From positions 1 to 64,000 of the forward strand of contig NZ_JAMXOD010000010.1 in the NCBI RefSeq assembly GCF_024721305.1: a stretch of 64,000 bases of DNA, given 5' to 3'. The position numbers and the translations under genes were made by a program. The notes beneath the pieces were generated by a model. That model did no database searches. It saw only the letters and a program-made list of their open reading frames with translations, and was not told where the DNA came from. The stretch's first letter is position 1. Each line of letters starts with the position of its first letter. Shown piece after piece: positions 44,334 to 53,542 of this stretch. This DNA is from Aequitasia blattaphilus. GTDB lineage: Bacteria > Bacillota > Clostridia > Lachnospirales > Lachnospiraceae.

Positions 44334-44822
44334 ATGACAAGTAAAAGAAAAGACTATTTAAGCTGGGACGAATATTTTATGAGTGTAGCTTTTTTATCCG
44401 GTATGCGTTCCAAGGATCCAAACACCCAAGTAGGGTGTTGCATTGTAGACCAGGAAAACAAGATTTTATCTATGGGATATAACGGTCTCCCTAAAGGATG
44501 CTCTGACGATGAATTTCCTTGGGTGAGAGAAGGTGAAGATCCTCTGGAGACCAAATATGTGTATACGGTGCATAGTGAGCTGAATGCAATTTTAAATTAC
44601 AAAGGAGGCAGTTTGGACGATAGCAAGATATATGTATCTTTGTTCCCTTGTAATGAATGTGCAAAAGCGATTATTCAATCTGGTATCAAGGAAGTGATTT
44701 ATGGTGATAATAAGTATGAAGACTCTACAGCAGTCAAGGCTTCTATGCGAATGTTTGATGCGGCAGGAGTACGCTATCATCCTTATCACTGGACTGGAAG
44801 GGAAATAAAATTCAAGATATAG
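44334..44822 (+). CDS. comEB: Deoxycytidylate (dCMP) deaminase
   Basis: 162 residues. Zinc-dependent cytidine-deaminase fold: HSELNAIL supplies the zinc His and the catalytic Glu, PCNECAKAI supplies the two Cys ligands. It converts dCMP to dUMP for thymidylate synthesis. GNGLPKGCSDDE-type loop near 50 is typical of ComEB-like dCMP deaminases. 15 nt after upp. Convergent with the YolD gene, which ends 7 nt later. Confidence 0.92.
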   Translation: MTSKRKDYLSWDEYFMSVAFLSGMRSKDPNTQVGCCIVDQENKILSMGYNGLPKGCSDDEFPWVREGEDPLETKYVYTVHSELNAILNYKGGSLDDSKIYVSLFPCNECAKAIIQSGIKEVIYGDNKYEDSTAVKASMRMFDAAGVRYHPYHWTGREIKFKI

Positions 44823-44829
44823 GGAAAAA

Positions 44830-45231
44830 TTAATAGTCTATAGTCAGAATATCTTGAATTGGAATTTTTTCCCCGGATTCTAAAATCAGGAGTTTTTCAA
44901 AATCATCAATCTTTTTAATGATATTTGAGGTGGTAATGTACTTACCACCTTTTTTTGTGCCATCCGGCTGAAAATAAGTGATGGAAATCTCAGGACGTTT
45001 GGAAAGCATCTCAATGAGCTGGCCAAGTTTTTGGTCCAATGAGGAGAGTTCATGTTCATCCAGTTGAATACGCCGGATCGTGATTCTTGCTGTGTCTTTT
45101 ATGGCTTCTTCATATCCAGTCAGTGCTGCAAATGGGGAAAACTGTGCTGCACGGTTTTCAATGGGCATGGGTGGATGAGAAGTGGAAATGGGGCGAGGCA
45201 AGTGAAGAATATCATGATATGATCCAGTCAT
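44830..45231 (-). CDS. YolD-like protein
   Basis: 133 residues with the YolD signature: YHDILHLPRPISTSHPPMPIENRAAQFSPFAALTGYEEAIKDTARIT, followed by a beta-rich half (ISITYFQPDGTKKGGKY). The family is known next to Y-family polymerases of the UvrX type and is thought to act with them. The start overlaps the polymerase stop by 4 nt, so both are co-translated. Molecular role unknown; probably an SOS accessory factor. Confidence 0.88.
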   Translation of the reverse strand: MTGSYHDILHLPRPISTSHPPMPIENRAAQFSPFAALTGYEEAIKDTARITIRRIQLDEHELSSLDQKLGQLIEMLSKRPEISITYFQPDGTKKGGKYITTSNIIKKIDDFEKLLILESGEKIPIQDILTIDY

Positions 45232-46664
45232 GCTTTGTGTCCTCCAATCTGATTGTTTCGTTCCTTGGTTGTTGCACCCTCTTCGAGATTCATCCCTTTT
45301 AAGAGTGCATTTTTACCATACTTTTTCGTAATCTCTAAGACAGCCTTTTGTCTCTTCTTTTCTTTTTCAAGCTCGGCTTCTTCTTTCTTCCGTTTGGACT
45401 GAATGGCTTCATAATCTGTAAATAAATCCAGTTGTTCAAATGCATCTTCCCTTGAGACAGAGGACTCGGTTATCACATGATTCGCAGCCATATTTACTCG
45501 TCGGACTAATAAGCTTTTATCAACGATACGGTCAAATAGTTCCGATACAGCAGTCAGAATTTGTTTGGTTGAAGAAGTATGTTTTTCAAGATTCACTGTT
45601 CCGTGAGCGTGTTTTGGAATTTGTCGTCCATAATGGTCTGTGGTAATGGGGCCATGGTATTTCTTCCTTCGGACAGGGTCTTTAAGATTGTCGATATCAT
45701 AGCCAACGGTTAAGACAATCTGATTCGTTACCAGTCCTTTATCCACCAAATCTAACACTAATAAATCCACCATTTCCCGCACGATTAAGCGGGCTTTCTC
45801 AAAGGGATAGGGCTCATGTAATACTTGTCCGGAGCCCATGCTATTTGTATCTGGTTTGTATGCTTTAACATCTGAAATTCTACAGGGTTCATAACCCCAT
45901 GCATGATCAATGAGAAGCTCGGCATTTACTCCGAAGAGTTTATATAATAACTCTTCATTGTGAAAAGCACCGGGATTTCCAATCGAACAACGAGCAATAT
46001 CCCCCATCGTAAAGAGTCCGTTTGCCTCTAATTTTTTTGCATATCCTCTTCCCACACGCCAAAAGTCTGTGAGAGGGCGATGAGACCAAAGGGAACGACG
46101 GTAGGACATTTCATCCAATTCAGCAATTCGGACACCATTTTCATCCGGTTCTATGTGTTTTGCCTCAATATCCATAGCAATTTTGCTAAGATAGAGATTC
46201 GTGCCAATTCCTGCAGTGGCAGTAATACCAGTTGAGCTTAAGACATCAAGGACAATTTTCATAGCGAGTTCACGGGGGGTAAGTCCGTAAGTATGTAAGT
46301 AGTCGGTGACATCCATAAAGACTTCATCAATGGAGTAGACATGGATATCCTCTGGAGCAATATAGTTCAAATAAATATTGTAAATTTTGGTACTACATTC
46401 TATATAGTGAGACATTTGAGGAGGAGCAGTGATGAATTCAAAAGAGAATTCTTTGGCTTTTTGAGTCACCTCAAATAGCCTTGCTCTTCCGGAGATGCCA
46501 AAAGCTTTTAGCGAGGGGGAGACGGCAAGACATATTGTTTTTTGGGTACGGCTTGGGTCAGCGACTACAAGGTTCGTAGTCATTGGATCAAGGCCACGTT
46601 CTATACATTCAACTGAGGCGTAAAATGATTTAAGATCAATTGCGATATAAGTTCGATTTTCCAT
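45228..46664 (-). CDS. Y-family DNA polymerase (UvrX/UmuC-like)
   Basis: 478 residues. It copies damaged DNA. Palm residues are AIDLKSFYASVEC (first Asp) and YSIDEVFMDVT (Asp-Glu pair), with the finger region GRARLFEV, helix-hairpin-helix ANGLFTMGDIARC, and little-finger domain after about 300. The long polar C-terminus (EAELEKEKKRQKAVLEITKKYGKNALLKGMNL) is typical of the UvrX branch, which is often on plasmids or prophages but also chromosomal. A LexA box in the promoter predicts DNA-damage induction. It may come from horizontal transfer, but no mobile element is seen. Confidence 0.9.
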   Translation of the reverse strand: MENRTYIAIDLKSFYASVECIERGLDPMTTNLVVADPSRTQKTICLAVSPSLKAFGISGRARLFEVTQKAKEFSFEFITAPPQMSHYIECSTKIYNIYLNYIAPEDIHVYSIDEVFMDVTDYLHTYGLTPRELAMKIVLDVLSSTGITATAGIGTNLYLSKIAMDIEAKHIEPDENGVRIAELDEMSYRRSLWSHRPLTDFWRVGRGYAKKLEANGLFTMGDIARCSIGNPGAFHNEELLYKLFGVNAELLIDHAWGYEPCRISDVKAYKPDTNSMGSGQVLHEPYPFEKARLIVREMVDLLVLDLVDKGLVTNQIVLTVGYDIDNLKDPVRRKKYHGPITTDHYGRQIPKHAHGTVNLEKHTSSTKQILTAVSELFDRIVDKSLLVRRVNMAANHVITESSVSREDAFEQLDLFTDYEAIQSKRKKEEAELEKEKKRQKAVLEITKKYGKNALLKGMNLEEGATTKERNNQIGGHKA

Positions 46665-46691
46665 GCTTTAACGGTCTCCTTTCTTTGTTAT

Positions 46692-46728
46692 AGTATACAC
46701 TATTACCATAAAAAAGAACAGGAGTTCG
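46692..46728 (-). promoter_or_regulatory. Promoter with LexA box of the Y-family polymerase operon
   Basis: On the minus strand CGAACTCCTGTTCT (46715-46728) matches the Gram-positive LexA box CGAAC-N4-GTTCG except for the last base. Its right half is also the -35 (TGTTCT, 46715-46720), 17 bp before TATACT (46692-46697). LexA binding would cover the -35. Confidence 0.75.
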
Positions 46729-46730
46729 AA

Positions 46731-46778
46731 AGCAAAAGCACTTATATCACATTTTTATGCGTTATAAGTGCTTTTGCT
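46731..46778 (-). terminator. Terminator of the purine cluster left arm
   Basis: Perfect 16-bp arms AGCAAAAGCACTTATA and TATAAGTGCTTTTGCT, overlapping the last base of the permease gene. Confidence 0.85.
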
Positions 46779-48121
46779 TATTCGTTGAGAGCTTCATTAG
46801 GAGCTGTTTTAGGTAAAACTTGATTCAGTATAATTGCAGCAATGGTAGCAAGTACGGTTGGAGATTTCCCAAACACCGTTGTGACCCATGTGGGGAATTC
46901 ACCAAAGCAGCCGACTACTTGCGTAACACCCATCCCCAAAGCAACGGAAAGCCCAACAATAGAGGTGTTCCGATAACTGAGCTCTTCTTGTGTAATTAGT
47001 TTGATACCGGTCATTGCGATGGAAGCGAATACAGAAATTGTTGCCCCTCCCAATACACAAGAAGGAATTGTCGTTAGTGCAGCAGAGAATTTAGGAACAA
47101 GCCCAGCAATCAAAATCAGTCCGCCTGCTAACCCAAAGACGCCTCGATTAATGACCTTCGTAGTTGCAACGATCCCTACATTTTGGCTATAGGTAGCAGT
47201 AGGCAATCCGCCAAAGAACGGGGAGATAATATTACATAGGCCGTATCCGACAACGCCGTTTTGAAGCTCTTTTCCAGTAGGCTGTCGGTCCATTCCTCCG
47301 CTGGTTGTTGCGGAAAAGTCTCCAATCGCTTGGATAGAGTTGATAGCAAATAAGAGCCCTAGTGCGATACAAGAAGAGGGTTCAAATGTGATACCAAAGT
47401 GCATAAATTGGGGAAGTTGAAAGAGACCTGCGGCAGCAATCCCAGAGAAATCAATCATTCCCATACAGAGGGCAATCACATAACCTACACCCATACCGAT
47501 AAGGATAGAGGCAAGTTTTAAAAAACCTTTCCCAAAATGATTCAAAGTGGTAACCACGGCAAGGGTAATTAGACCGATCAGCCAGTTTTGCCACGAGCCA
47601 AAGGGAACTGCTGTATCGGAACCGCCGGCTATATAGCGTACCGCAGTGGGATAAAGTGACAAGCCGATTGTAAATACTACTGTACCAGCAATTAAAGGTG
47701 GAAATAATATTTGTATTTTTTGCATAAAAAGTCCAACAATGACTGCAATAACTCCTCCGACAATCATGGCACCAAAAATGGAGGAAATGCTGCTGCCTTC
47801 TGCAATGGCCTGCATGCTGGGAAGATAAGCAAAGCTGATTCCCATAATCATAGGAAGCCCAGACCCAAGTCGGAAACCATTTTTCTTTCCAATAGGAAAT
47901 AATTGAAGGAAGGTGGTTAAGGCAGACATTGTCATACCAGCCTGTATTAATATGATGCGGTCGCCATCTGATAAACCAGCAACAGAAGCAATGATAATAG
48001 AAGGTGTGACACATCCTACAATCATTGCAATAACATGCTGAAGGGCAAGAGGAAATGCTTCACCAAATTTCGGGGTACCGTTTAACTCAAATACAGATGC
48101 GTATTGTTTTTGTTTGTTCAT
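46778..48121 (-). CDS. NCS2-family purine (xanthine/urate) permease
   Basis: 447 residues with about 12-14 membrane segments. NCS2 blocks: GSGLPMIMGISFAYLPSM, INSIQAIGDFSATT, and FFGGLPTATYSQNVGIVATTKVINR, where the QNVG motif is found in xanthine and urate carriers (uracil carriers usually differ). It brings in the purine by proton symport. It is the last gene of the left arm, 17 nt after arcC, so substrate supply and breakdown are in one transcript. Whether it prefers xanthine or urate cannot be read. Confidence 0.85.
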   Translation of the reverse strand: MNKQKQYASVFELNGTPKFGEAFPLALQHVIAMIVGCVTPSIIIASVAGLSDGDRIILIQAGMTMSALTTFLQLFPIGKKNGFRLGSGLPMIMGISFAYLPSMQAIAEGSSISSIFGAMIVGGVIAVIVGLFMQKIQILFPPLIAGTVVFTIGLSLYPTAVRYIAGGSDTAVPFGSWQNWLIGLITLAVVTTLNHFGKGFLKLASILIGMGVGYVIALCMGMIDFSGIAAAGLFQLPQFMHFGITFEPSSCIALGLLFAINSIQAIGDFSATTSGGMDRQPTGKELQNGVVGYGLCNIISPFFGGLPTATYSQNVGIVATTKVINRGVFGLAGGLILIAGLVPKFSAALTTIPSCVLGGATISVFASIAMTGIKLITQEELSYRNTSIVGLSVALGMGVTQVVGCFGEFPTWVTTVFGKSPTVLATIAAIILNQVLPKTAPNEALNE

Positions 48122-48138
48122 GGTAAAGATCCTCCTCT

Positions 48139-49083
48139 TTATTTTCGGATGTGTGTTCCGGTATCGCCCTTAATCCCCTCACGGGCTTTTTCCAACAAGG
48201 TAATAATCGCTTCACGACCATCTTTTGATTCTACAAATTGAATGGCAGCTTCAACCTTCGGGAGCATGGAGCCAGGGGCAAATTGGTCTTCACCGATATA
48301 TTTTTTTGCCTCCGAGACAGACATATGGTCAATCCATGCCTGGTTTGGTTTTCCGAAATTAACGGCAACCTTTTCAACAGCTGTTAAGATGATCAGGCAA
48401 TCAGCATTTAGCTCTTGCGCCAATAGACAGGCGGCAAAATCTTTGTCAATCACAGCGCTGGCACCTTTTAAATATTTGCCCTTGGAAATAACTGGAATAC
48501 CACCACCGCCACAAGCAATAACGAGTTGTCCATCATCTACTAAAGAACGTATAGCCCGCAATTCTATAATTTCAACTGGTTTTGGAGATGCAACGACCCG
48601 GCGATATCCTCTGCCGGAGTCCTCAATCATATCATAACCGTATTTTTCTGCAGCATTATCAGCCTCTTCCTTAGTCATAAAATGTCCAATAGGTTTGGTA
48701 GGAGTTTTAAATGCGGGAGAGTTGGCATCTACTCTCATCTGGGTAATCATAGTTGTAACAGGGATGTTTTCTATGCCTCTAATTTCCATTTCTTCTCGTA
48801 ATGCATTCTGTAAATCATAGCCAATATAGGCTTGGCTCATGGCAACACATACAGAAAGAGGAGTATTGGGATGAGAGGGATCTTCACGGGTAAGAGCTCC
48901 CATGGCATTGTTAATCATACCTACTTGTGGACCATTTCCGTGTACGATAATCACCTCGCAATTTTCTTCTAAAAGATCAACGATTGCTTTAGCAGTTGTT
49001 TTTACTGCCTGCATTTGCTCTGGAAGGTTGTTTCCAAGAGCGTTACCACCTAAGGCAAGAACGATACGTTTTTTCTTTCCCAT
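48139..49083 (-). CDS. arcC: Carbamate kinase
   Basis: 314 residues with the full fold: LALGGNALG at the start, VHGNGPQVG, GGGGIPVI (near 196-203) and the KDFAACLLA region. It turns carbamoyl phosphate and ADP into ATP, CO2 and NH3. E. coli has the paralog yqeA at the matching place of its purine cluster. Here it probably provides the energy yield of purine breakdown, working with YgeW. Only 3 nt separate it from ridA, and the permease gene starts 17 nt later. Confidence 0.93.
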   Translation of the reverse strand: MGKKKRIVLALGGNALGNNLPEQMQAVKTTAKAIVDLLEENCEVIIVHGNGPQVGMINNAMGALTREDPSHPNTPLSVCVAMSQAYIGYDLQNALREEMEIRGIENIPVTTMITQMRVDANSPAFKTPTKPIGHFMTKEEADNAAEKYGYDMIEDSGRGYRRVVASPKPVEIIELRAIRSLVDDGQLVIACGGGGIPVISKGKYLKGASAVIDKDFAACLLAQELNADCLIILTAVEKVAVNFGKPNQAWIDHMSVSEAKKYIGEDQFAPGSMLPKVEAAIQFVESKDGREAIITLLEKAREGIKGDTGTHIRK

Positions 49084-49086
49084 AAA

Positions 49087-49470
49087 TTAGTCCTCCTTTA
49101 TAAAAGCAATAGCTTCAACTTCGCAGAGGACACCTTTGGGAAGGGTTTTGACTGCGACACAGGAGCGTGCAGGGTTGCCGGTAAAATACTTTCCATAGAT
49201 TTCGTTAAATGAGGCGAAATCATTCATATCTGTTAGAAAGCAGGTGGTCTTAATGACATTTTGCAAGGATATACCTTGACTTTCTAGAACTGCTTTCATG
49301 TTTAATAGAACCTGCTCTGCCTGTTTTTCAATGGAGTCACCTACAATCTCCCCTGTTTCGGGAGAAAGTGGGATTTGTCCGGAGGTGAATAGAAAATTTC
49401 CGCAAATGATTGCCTGAGAATAAGGTCCAATGGCAGCAGGTGCTTTCTGGGTATTTACATATTTCAACAT
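49087..49470 (-). CDS. ridA: RidA-family enamine/imine deaminase
   Basis: 127 residues with the RidA pattern IGPYSQAIICGNFLFTSGQIPL, the conserved Arg in GNPARSCVAVKTLPKG and final CEVEAIA with the catalytic Glu. RidA hydrolyses 2-aminoacrylate to pyruvate and ammonia. It lies between arcC and ygeW. Because YgeX splits diaminopropionate through 2-aminoacrylate, a RidA in the same transcript makes biochemical sense: it removes a toxic intermediate and speeds pyruvate formation. That link is inference. Confidence 0.92.
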   Translation of the reverse strand: MLKYVNTQKAPAAIGPYSQAIICGNFLFTSGQIPLSPETGEIVGDSIEKQAEQVLLNMKAVLESQGISLQNVIKTTCFLTDMNDFASFNEIYGKYFTGNPARSCVAVKTLPKGVLCEVEAIAFIKED

Positions 49471-49491
49471 ATAGTACCTCCTTTTTGAGGG

Positions 49492-50685
49492 TTATTCGAA
49501 AATTCGTGAAATGCCTTTTTCTTCCAGCTTTTTCAAGATTTCAGTTGGATTTTCAAATTTAGCTAAGAAAATCATTGCAGCAATAATGTATGGTTTATAG
49601 CTTGCTTCCTTATAAAGTGGATCACGGTAGCGATCAAATACGGAAGCATCTACTTCGCCTTCTTTGCAGCTTAAGCCAGTAATGTCAGCAGGGAGACAGT
49701 GCATGTAAAGTGCTTTTCCGTCTTTTGTGGTTTTCATCAATTCTTCTGTACAAGTCCAATCTTTATGCTCTGCATTTTGTTTTAAAAGCTCTTTTTCCAG
49801 AGCGTCAATGCCTGCACTATCGCCTTGCGCATATAAATCAGTTCGTTTTTCCATAGCAGCAAAAGGAGCCCAGCTTTTTGGATATACAATATCTGCATCC
49901 TTAAAGGCCTCAGCCATGTCGTTTGTTTTGGTGAAGGAACCACCAGTTTTCTTTGCATTTTCTTTTGCCACTTCTTCTACTTCTTCAAAAATTTCATAAC
50001 CTTCAGGATGAGCCAAGACTACATCCATACCAAAACGAGTCATCAGACCAACGATTCCTTGAGGAACGGAAAGGGGTTTTCCGTAAGAAGGAGAGTAGGC
50101 CCATGTCATAGCCAGTTTTTTGCCTTTTAGATTTTCAACACCACCAAATTCATGAATGATATGAAGCATATCGGCCATTGCTTGTGTGGGGTGGTCAATA
50201 TCGCATTGCAGATTCACTAAAGTGGGTTTTTGTTCTAAGATTCCGTTATTTTTTCCTTCTGTTACAGCGTCTACAACTTCGTGCATGTACTTGTTTCCTT
50301 TTCCAATGTACATATCATCACGGATGCCGATTACATCTGCCATAAAGGAAATCATATTCGCTGTTTCACGAACAGTTTCGCCATGAGCAATTTGAGATTT
50401 TCCTTCGTCTAAATCCTGCACCTCTAACCCAAGAAGGTTACAGGCAGAAGCAAAGGAAAAACGTGTACGGGTAGAGTTATCACGGAAGAGGGAAATTCCA
50501 AGACCGCTTTCAAATACCTTTGTTGAAATATTCTGTTCCCGCATATAGCGAAGAGCATCTGCAACCAAGAAAACGGCTTCAATGGAGTCATCAGACTTTT
50601 CCCATGTGAGAAAGAAATCCTTGTTGTACATTTCTTTAAAGTTTAATGCATTTAATTTGTCAATATAGGTTTGTAAAGTTTTCAT
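49492..50685 (-). CDS. ygeW: YgeW knotted carbamoyltransferase
   Basis: 397 residues, as E. coli YgeW. Carbamoyl-phosphate site FRDNSTRTRFSF (STRTR at 71-75), later QIAHGETVRETANM, CDIDHPTQAMADML and the catalytic MHCLPADITG near 335. The family is a knotted ornithine-carbamoyltransferase relative. The enzyme is thought to move a carbamoyl group from a purine breakdown product to phosphate, feeding ArcC; the exact substrate is still debated. 21 nt before ridA. Confidence 0.93.
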   Translation of the reverse strand: MKTLQTYIDKLNALNFKEMYNKDFFLTWEKSDDSIEAVFLVADALRYMREQNISTKVFESGLGISLFRDNSTRTRFSFASACNLLGLEVQDLDEGKSQIAHGETVRETANMISFMADVIGIRDDMYIGKGNKYMHEVVDAVTEGKNNGILEQKPTLVNLQCDIDHPTQAMADMLHIIHEFGGVENLKGKKLAMTWAYSPSYGKPLSVPQGIVGLMTRFGMDVVLAHPEGYEIFEEVEEVAKENAKKTGGSFTKTNDMAEAFKDADIVYPKSWAPFAAMEKRTDLYAQGDSAGIDALEKELLKQNAEHKDWTCTEELMKTTKDGKALYMHCLPADITGLSCKEGEVDASVFDRYRDPLYKEASYKPYIIAAMIFLAKFENPTEILKKLEEKGISRIFE

Positions 50686-50762
50686 ATAAATTAATCCTCC
50701 TGAATAATATTTGTGTTTGTATTCTTACAGGTTATATCATTATTAAATAAGTAAGATAGATA

Positions 50763-52022
50763 CTATTTGAAATATAAGGTTGGAACGCAGGCATATACAG
50801 CGGCACATTGTACTAAATCTGCTTTCCAGGTTTTTTCGTTTGGAGCATGTGCCTCTTCTTCTTTACCAGGGCCAAGTCCAATACAAGGAATTCCTTCACG
50901 ACCCATAATGGAGACGCCATTTGTTGAGAAGGTCCATTTATCAATCTCAGGATTTCCATAAACGCTGTCAAATGCTTCTGCTACTGCCTGACAAGCGGGG
51001 TGATCTTCCGGAATAACCCATGTGGGGAAGTAGCATTCTGTTTCATATACGAGACCGGTATAAGAGGGACGGTCGTATTTATACATGCTTACTTTGGCAC
51101 CGTATTTTTTTGCGGCAGGAAGCTGACGAATTTCTTCCAGGCAGCTTTCCCATGTTTCACCAGCGGTCATGCGGCGATCCAAAGAAACAGAGCAGGAGTC
51201 GGCAACGGCACAACGACTTGGTGATGAGAAGAAAATCTCAGAGGTTGTAACGGTTCCGCGACCTAAGAAATTGGCTTCTCTCCACTGAGAATTATATTTT
51301 TGGTCGAGCATTTTCACGAGACCTTTTATCTCCGTGTTATCATTGGCGTCATTTTCATTTAATGCCTGTACTTGAAGAAGAATTTCTGCCATCTTATAAA
51401 TGGCATTTTCTCCACGTTCTGGTGCAGAACCGTGGCAGGAAATACCATCTACATCAACGCGGATTTCCATACGTCCACGGTGTCCACGGTAGATTTTATT
51501 GTTTGTGGGTTCGGTAATAACAACAAATTCTGGGCGGACTTTATCTTCGTTGATGATGTATTGCCAGCAGAGACCATCACAGTCTTCCTCCTGAACGGTA
51601 CCGGTAACCATGATTTTGCAATCTTCCGGAATTAATCCGAAGTCCTTCATGATTTTAGCACCATAAACAGAAGACACCAGACCACCACATTGATCGGAGA
51701 CACCGCGGCCTCCTATTTCTGTGTCGTTTTCATATCCTTCATAAGGGTCAAACTTCCAGTTGGCAGGGTTTCCAATGCCAACAGTATCGATGTGGGCATC
51801 GTAGGCAATGATGCGGCTGCCGGTTCCCATATAGCCGATTACGTTTCCTTGTGGATCAATTAGTACTTCATCAAAGTTTAGCTTTTTCATTTCCGCAGCA
51901 ATGGTGTCGATGTGAGCCTTCTCATCACAGCTTTCACCAGGGTTGCGGACAATTGCACGTAGAAATGCAGTCATATCTTTTTCATAACCTTCAGCAGCTT
52001 GTTTTATTTTTTCAAAATTCAT
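50763..52022 (-). CDS. ygeY: YgeY-type M20 metallohydrolase
   Basis: 419 residues from the ATG at 52022 (AAGGAGG upstream). Peptidase M20/ArgE fold: metal ligands in [29 protein letters not shown] (Glu pair), and [13 protein letters not shown] near the end. Known in clusters with ygeW and ygeX, where it probably cleaves an acyl, formyl or carbamoyl group from a diaminopropionate-like compound so that YgeX can act. The precise reaction is not fixed by sequence. 20 nt after ygeX. Confidence 0.92.
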   Translation of the reverse strand: MNFEKIKQAAEGYEKDMTAFLRAIVRNPGESCDEKAHIDTIAAEMKKLNFDEVLIDPQGNVIGYMGTGSRIIAYDAHIDTVGIGNPANWKFDPYEGYENDTEIGGRGVSDQCGGLVSSVYGAKIMKDFGLIPEDCKIMVTGTVQEEDCDGLCWQYIINEDKVRPEFVVITEPTNNKIYRGHRGRMEIRVDVDGISCHGSAPERGENAIYKMAEILLQVQALNENDANDNTEIKGLVKMLDQKYNSQWREANFLGRGTVTTSEIFFSSPSRCAVADSCSVSLDRRMTAGETWESCLEEIRQLPAAKKYGAKVSMYKYDRPSYTGLVYETECYFPTWVIPEDHPACQAVAEAFDSVYGNPEIDKWTFSTNGVSIMGREGIPCIGLGPGKEEEAHAPNEKTWKADLVQCAAVYACVPTLYFK

Positions 52023-52042
52023 AACGAATTCCTCCTTAAATT

Positions 52043-53251
52043 TTATAGTGAATTTACACCATCCCATACAACGGAACGGTAGCGATTTGGATCCGTGTCA
52101 CCTTCGGTTGAGAAGAGCAGTACACTGGAATTTTTATTAAGTTCTAGTTTTTCACGTAAATCTTTATATTTATCATCTGTCATAATTGTATAAAGAAGCC
52201 CCATGGTCACGGCACCTGATTCGCCGGCTGTAACAGGAATATCCCCTTTTATAGGTGCTGCAAGTGCACGCATCCCTTTTGCAGTGACCCAATCTGGGCA
52301 GGCAACGAAGGTATTTACATGGTTGCGAAGGATGTCCCAGGCAATGGTACTAGGTTCTCCACAAGCCAGTCCGTTCATTAGCGTCAGCATATCTCCACCA
52401 ACCATGCGAACATCACCATCGCCGGCAAGAGCACCTTCATAAAGACAAGCAGCTACCAGAGCTTCTACAACGATTACTTTTGGTTCATTTTCAGGATAGC
52501 GGTTTGCGAAATAACCTTGTACAGCACCTGCCAGTGAGCCAACACCGGCTTGAACGAATACATGGGTTGGACGGTCGCATCCATGTTGAGAAAGCTGTTG
52601 ATCTGCTTCATAGGCCATGGTTCCATAGCCCTGCATAATCCAAGTTGGAATTTCTTCATAGCCATCCCATGCAGTATCTTGGATAATGACGCCGTTTTCT
52701 GTATTTTCAGCCGCGGCAGCTGCCTTACGTACACAATCATCGTAGTTTAGATTTTCAATCGTAGCTTCTGCATTTTCCCGCAACACGTGATCCAAACGTG
52801 TTTGGGTGGTGCCAATAGGCATGTAGACTACACATTTTTGCCCCAGTTTATTTGCGGCCCATGCAACGCCTCGGCCGTGATTTCCGTCTGTGGCGGTGAA
52901 AAAAGTACCTTGCCCGAATTCTTCACGAAGTGCATCAGATGTTAGCACATTGTAAGGAAGTTCTGAGATATTCTTTCCAAGTTTTCCGGCTATATATTTG
53001 GCAATCGCGTAAGAACCACCCAGTACTTTAAAGGCATTTAGTCCGAAACGATAAGATTCGTCTTTCACAAAAAGTTGTTTCAACCCTAGGTGTTTTGCCA
53101 TTTGCTTGAGGTTTGCCAAAGGTGTTTCACTGTACTGCGGGAAACTCTCATGGAAGGCTTTTACTTCCTGGGCATGTTCAATTGATAGCAGAGATAAATT
53201 TTTATCATCTGTTTTGGGCAGTGTATTTACGGTCCATTTGATATTATTCAC
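52043..53251 (-). CDS. ygeX: 2,3-Diaminopropionate ammonia-lyase
   Basis: 402 residues from GTG at 53251, 8 nt after AAGGAGG; a longer ATG frame to 53317 has no ribosome site and exceeds the ~398 residues of E. coli YgeX. PLP enzyme of fold type II: Lys75 in [12 protein letters not shown], Asp/Gly loop [11 protein letters not shown], and [11 protein letters not shown] phosphate-binding loop. It converts diaminopropionate to pyruvate and two ammonia. It is the first gene of the left arm, divergent from ssnA. Confidence 0.93.
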   Translation of the reverse strand: MNNIKWTVNTLPKTDDKNLSLLSIEHAQEVKAFHESFPQYSETPLANLKQMAKHLGLKQLFVKDESYRFGLNAFKVLGGSYAIAKYIAGKLGKNISELPYNVLTSDALREEFGQGTFFTATDGNHGRGVAWAANKLGQKCVVYMPIGTTQTRLDHVLRENAEATIENLNYDDCVRKAAAAAENTENGVIIQDTAWDGYEEIPTWIMQGYGTMAYEADQQLSQHGCDRPTHVFVQAGVGSLAGAVQGYFANRYPENEPKVIVVEALVAACLYEGALAGDGDVRMVGGDMLTLMNGLACGEPSTIAWDILRNHVNTFVACPDWVTAKGMRALAAPIKGDIPVTAGESGAVTMGLLYTIMTDDKYKDLREKLELNKNSSVLLFSTEGDTDPNRYRSVVWDGVNSL

Positions 53252-53542
53252 CTGTAAATCCTCCTTATATTTTTGTAGTGTATAGAATTCTGGCCAATCA
53301 ATTCTTAAGTTCATCATAGCACAGGAGATTTATTTTGCAATAGAAAATCTAAAAAAAATTTAGATGATATGAAAAAAAATAAGAAAAATAGGTCGAAACA
53401 CTTGATTTTTGATATACATAAGGTTAATATGTGTATATCAATAGTGAATATTCATAAAAACATCGGCAAAACGTCGAAGAAAATGTGCAAAATATTCAAA
53501 TGAAGTCAAGTAAAGATTACAAGGAAAGGAAGGTAAAGCAAC
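53252..53542. promoter_or_regulatory. Divergent control region of the purine cluster
   Basis: 291 bp between ygeX and ssnA. It holds an inverted repeat TGATATACA (53410-53418) / TGTATATCA (53432-53440) with 13-bp spacing, over a plus-strand promoter TTGATT-16-TAATAT (53403-53430). A minus-strand TTGATA (53436-53441) could serve the left arm. A second inverted repeat ATCTAAA / TTTAGAT is at 53347-53365. One regulator could thus switch both arms. No sigma-54 -24/-12 site was found, unlike E. coli where YgeV is a sigma-54 activator. Confidence 0.6.

Noticed and set aside
47451-48014. Minus-strand 187-codon open frame inside the NCS2 permease gene
   Set aside because: The permease frame has clear family motifs; this frame is rich in Trp, Cys, Tyr and His as shadow frames are.
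53252-53542. Sigma-54 promoter for the purine cluster
   Set aside because: The best GG/GC pair (near 53324-53340) has an 11-bp gap instead of 10 and poor flanks.
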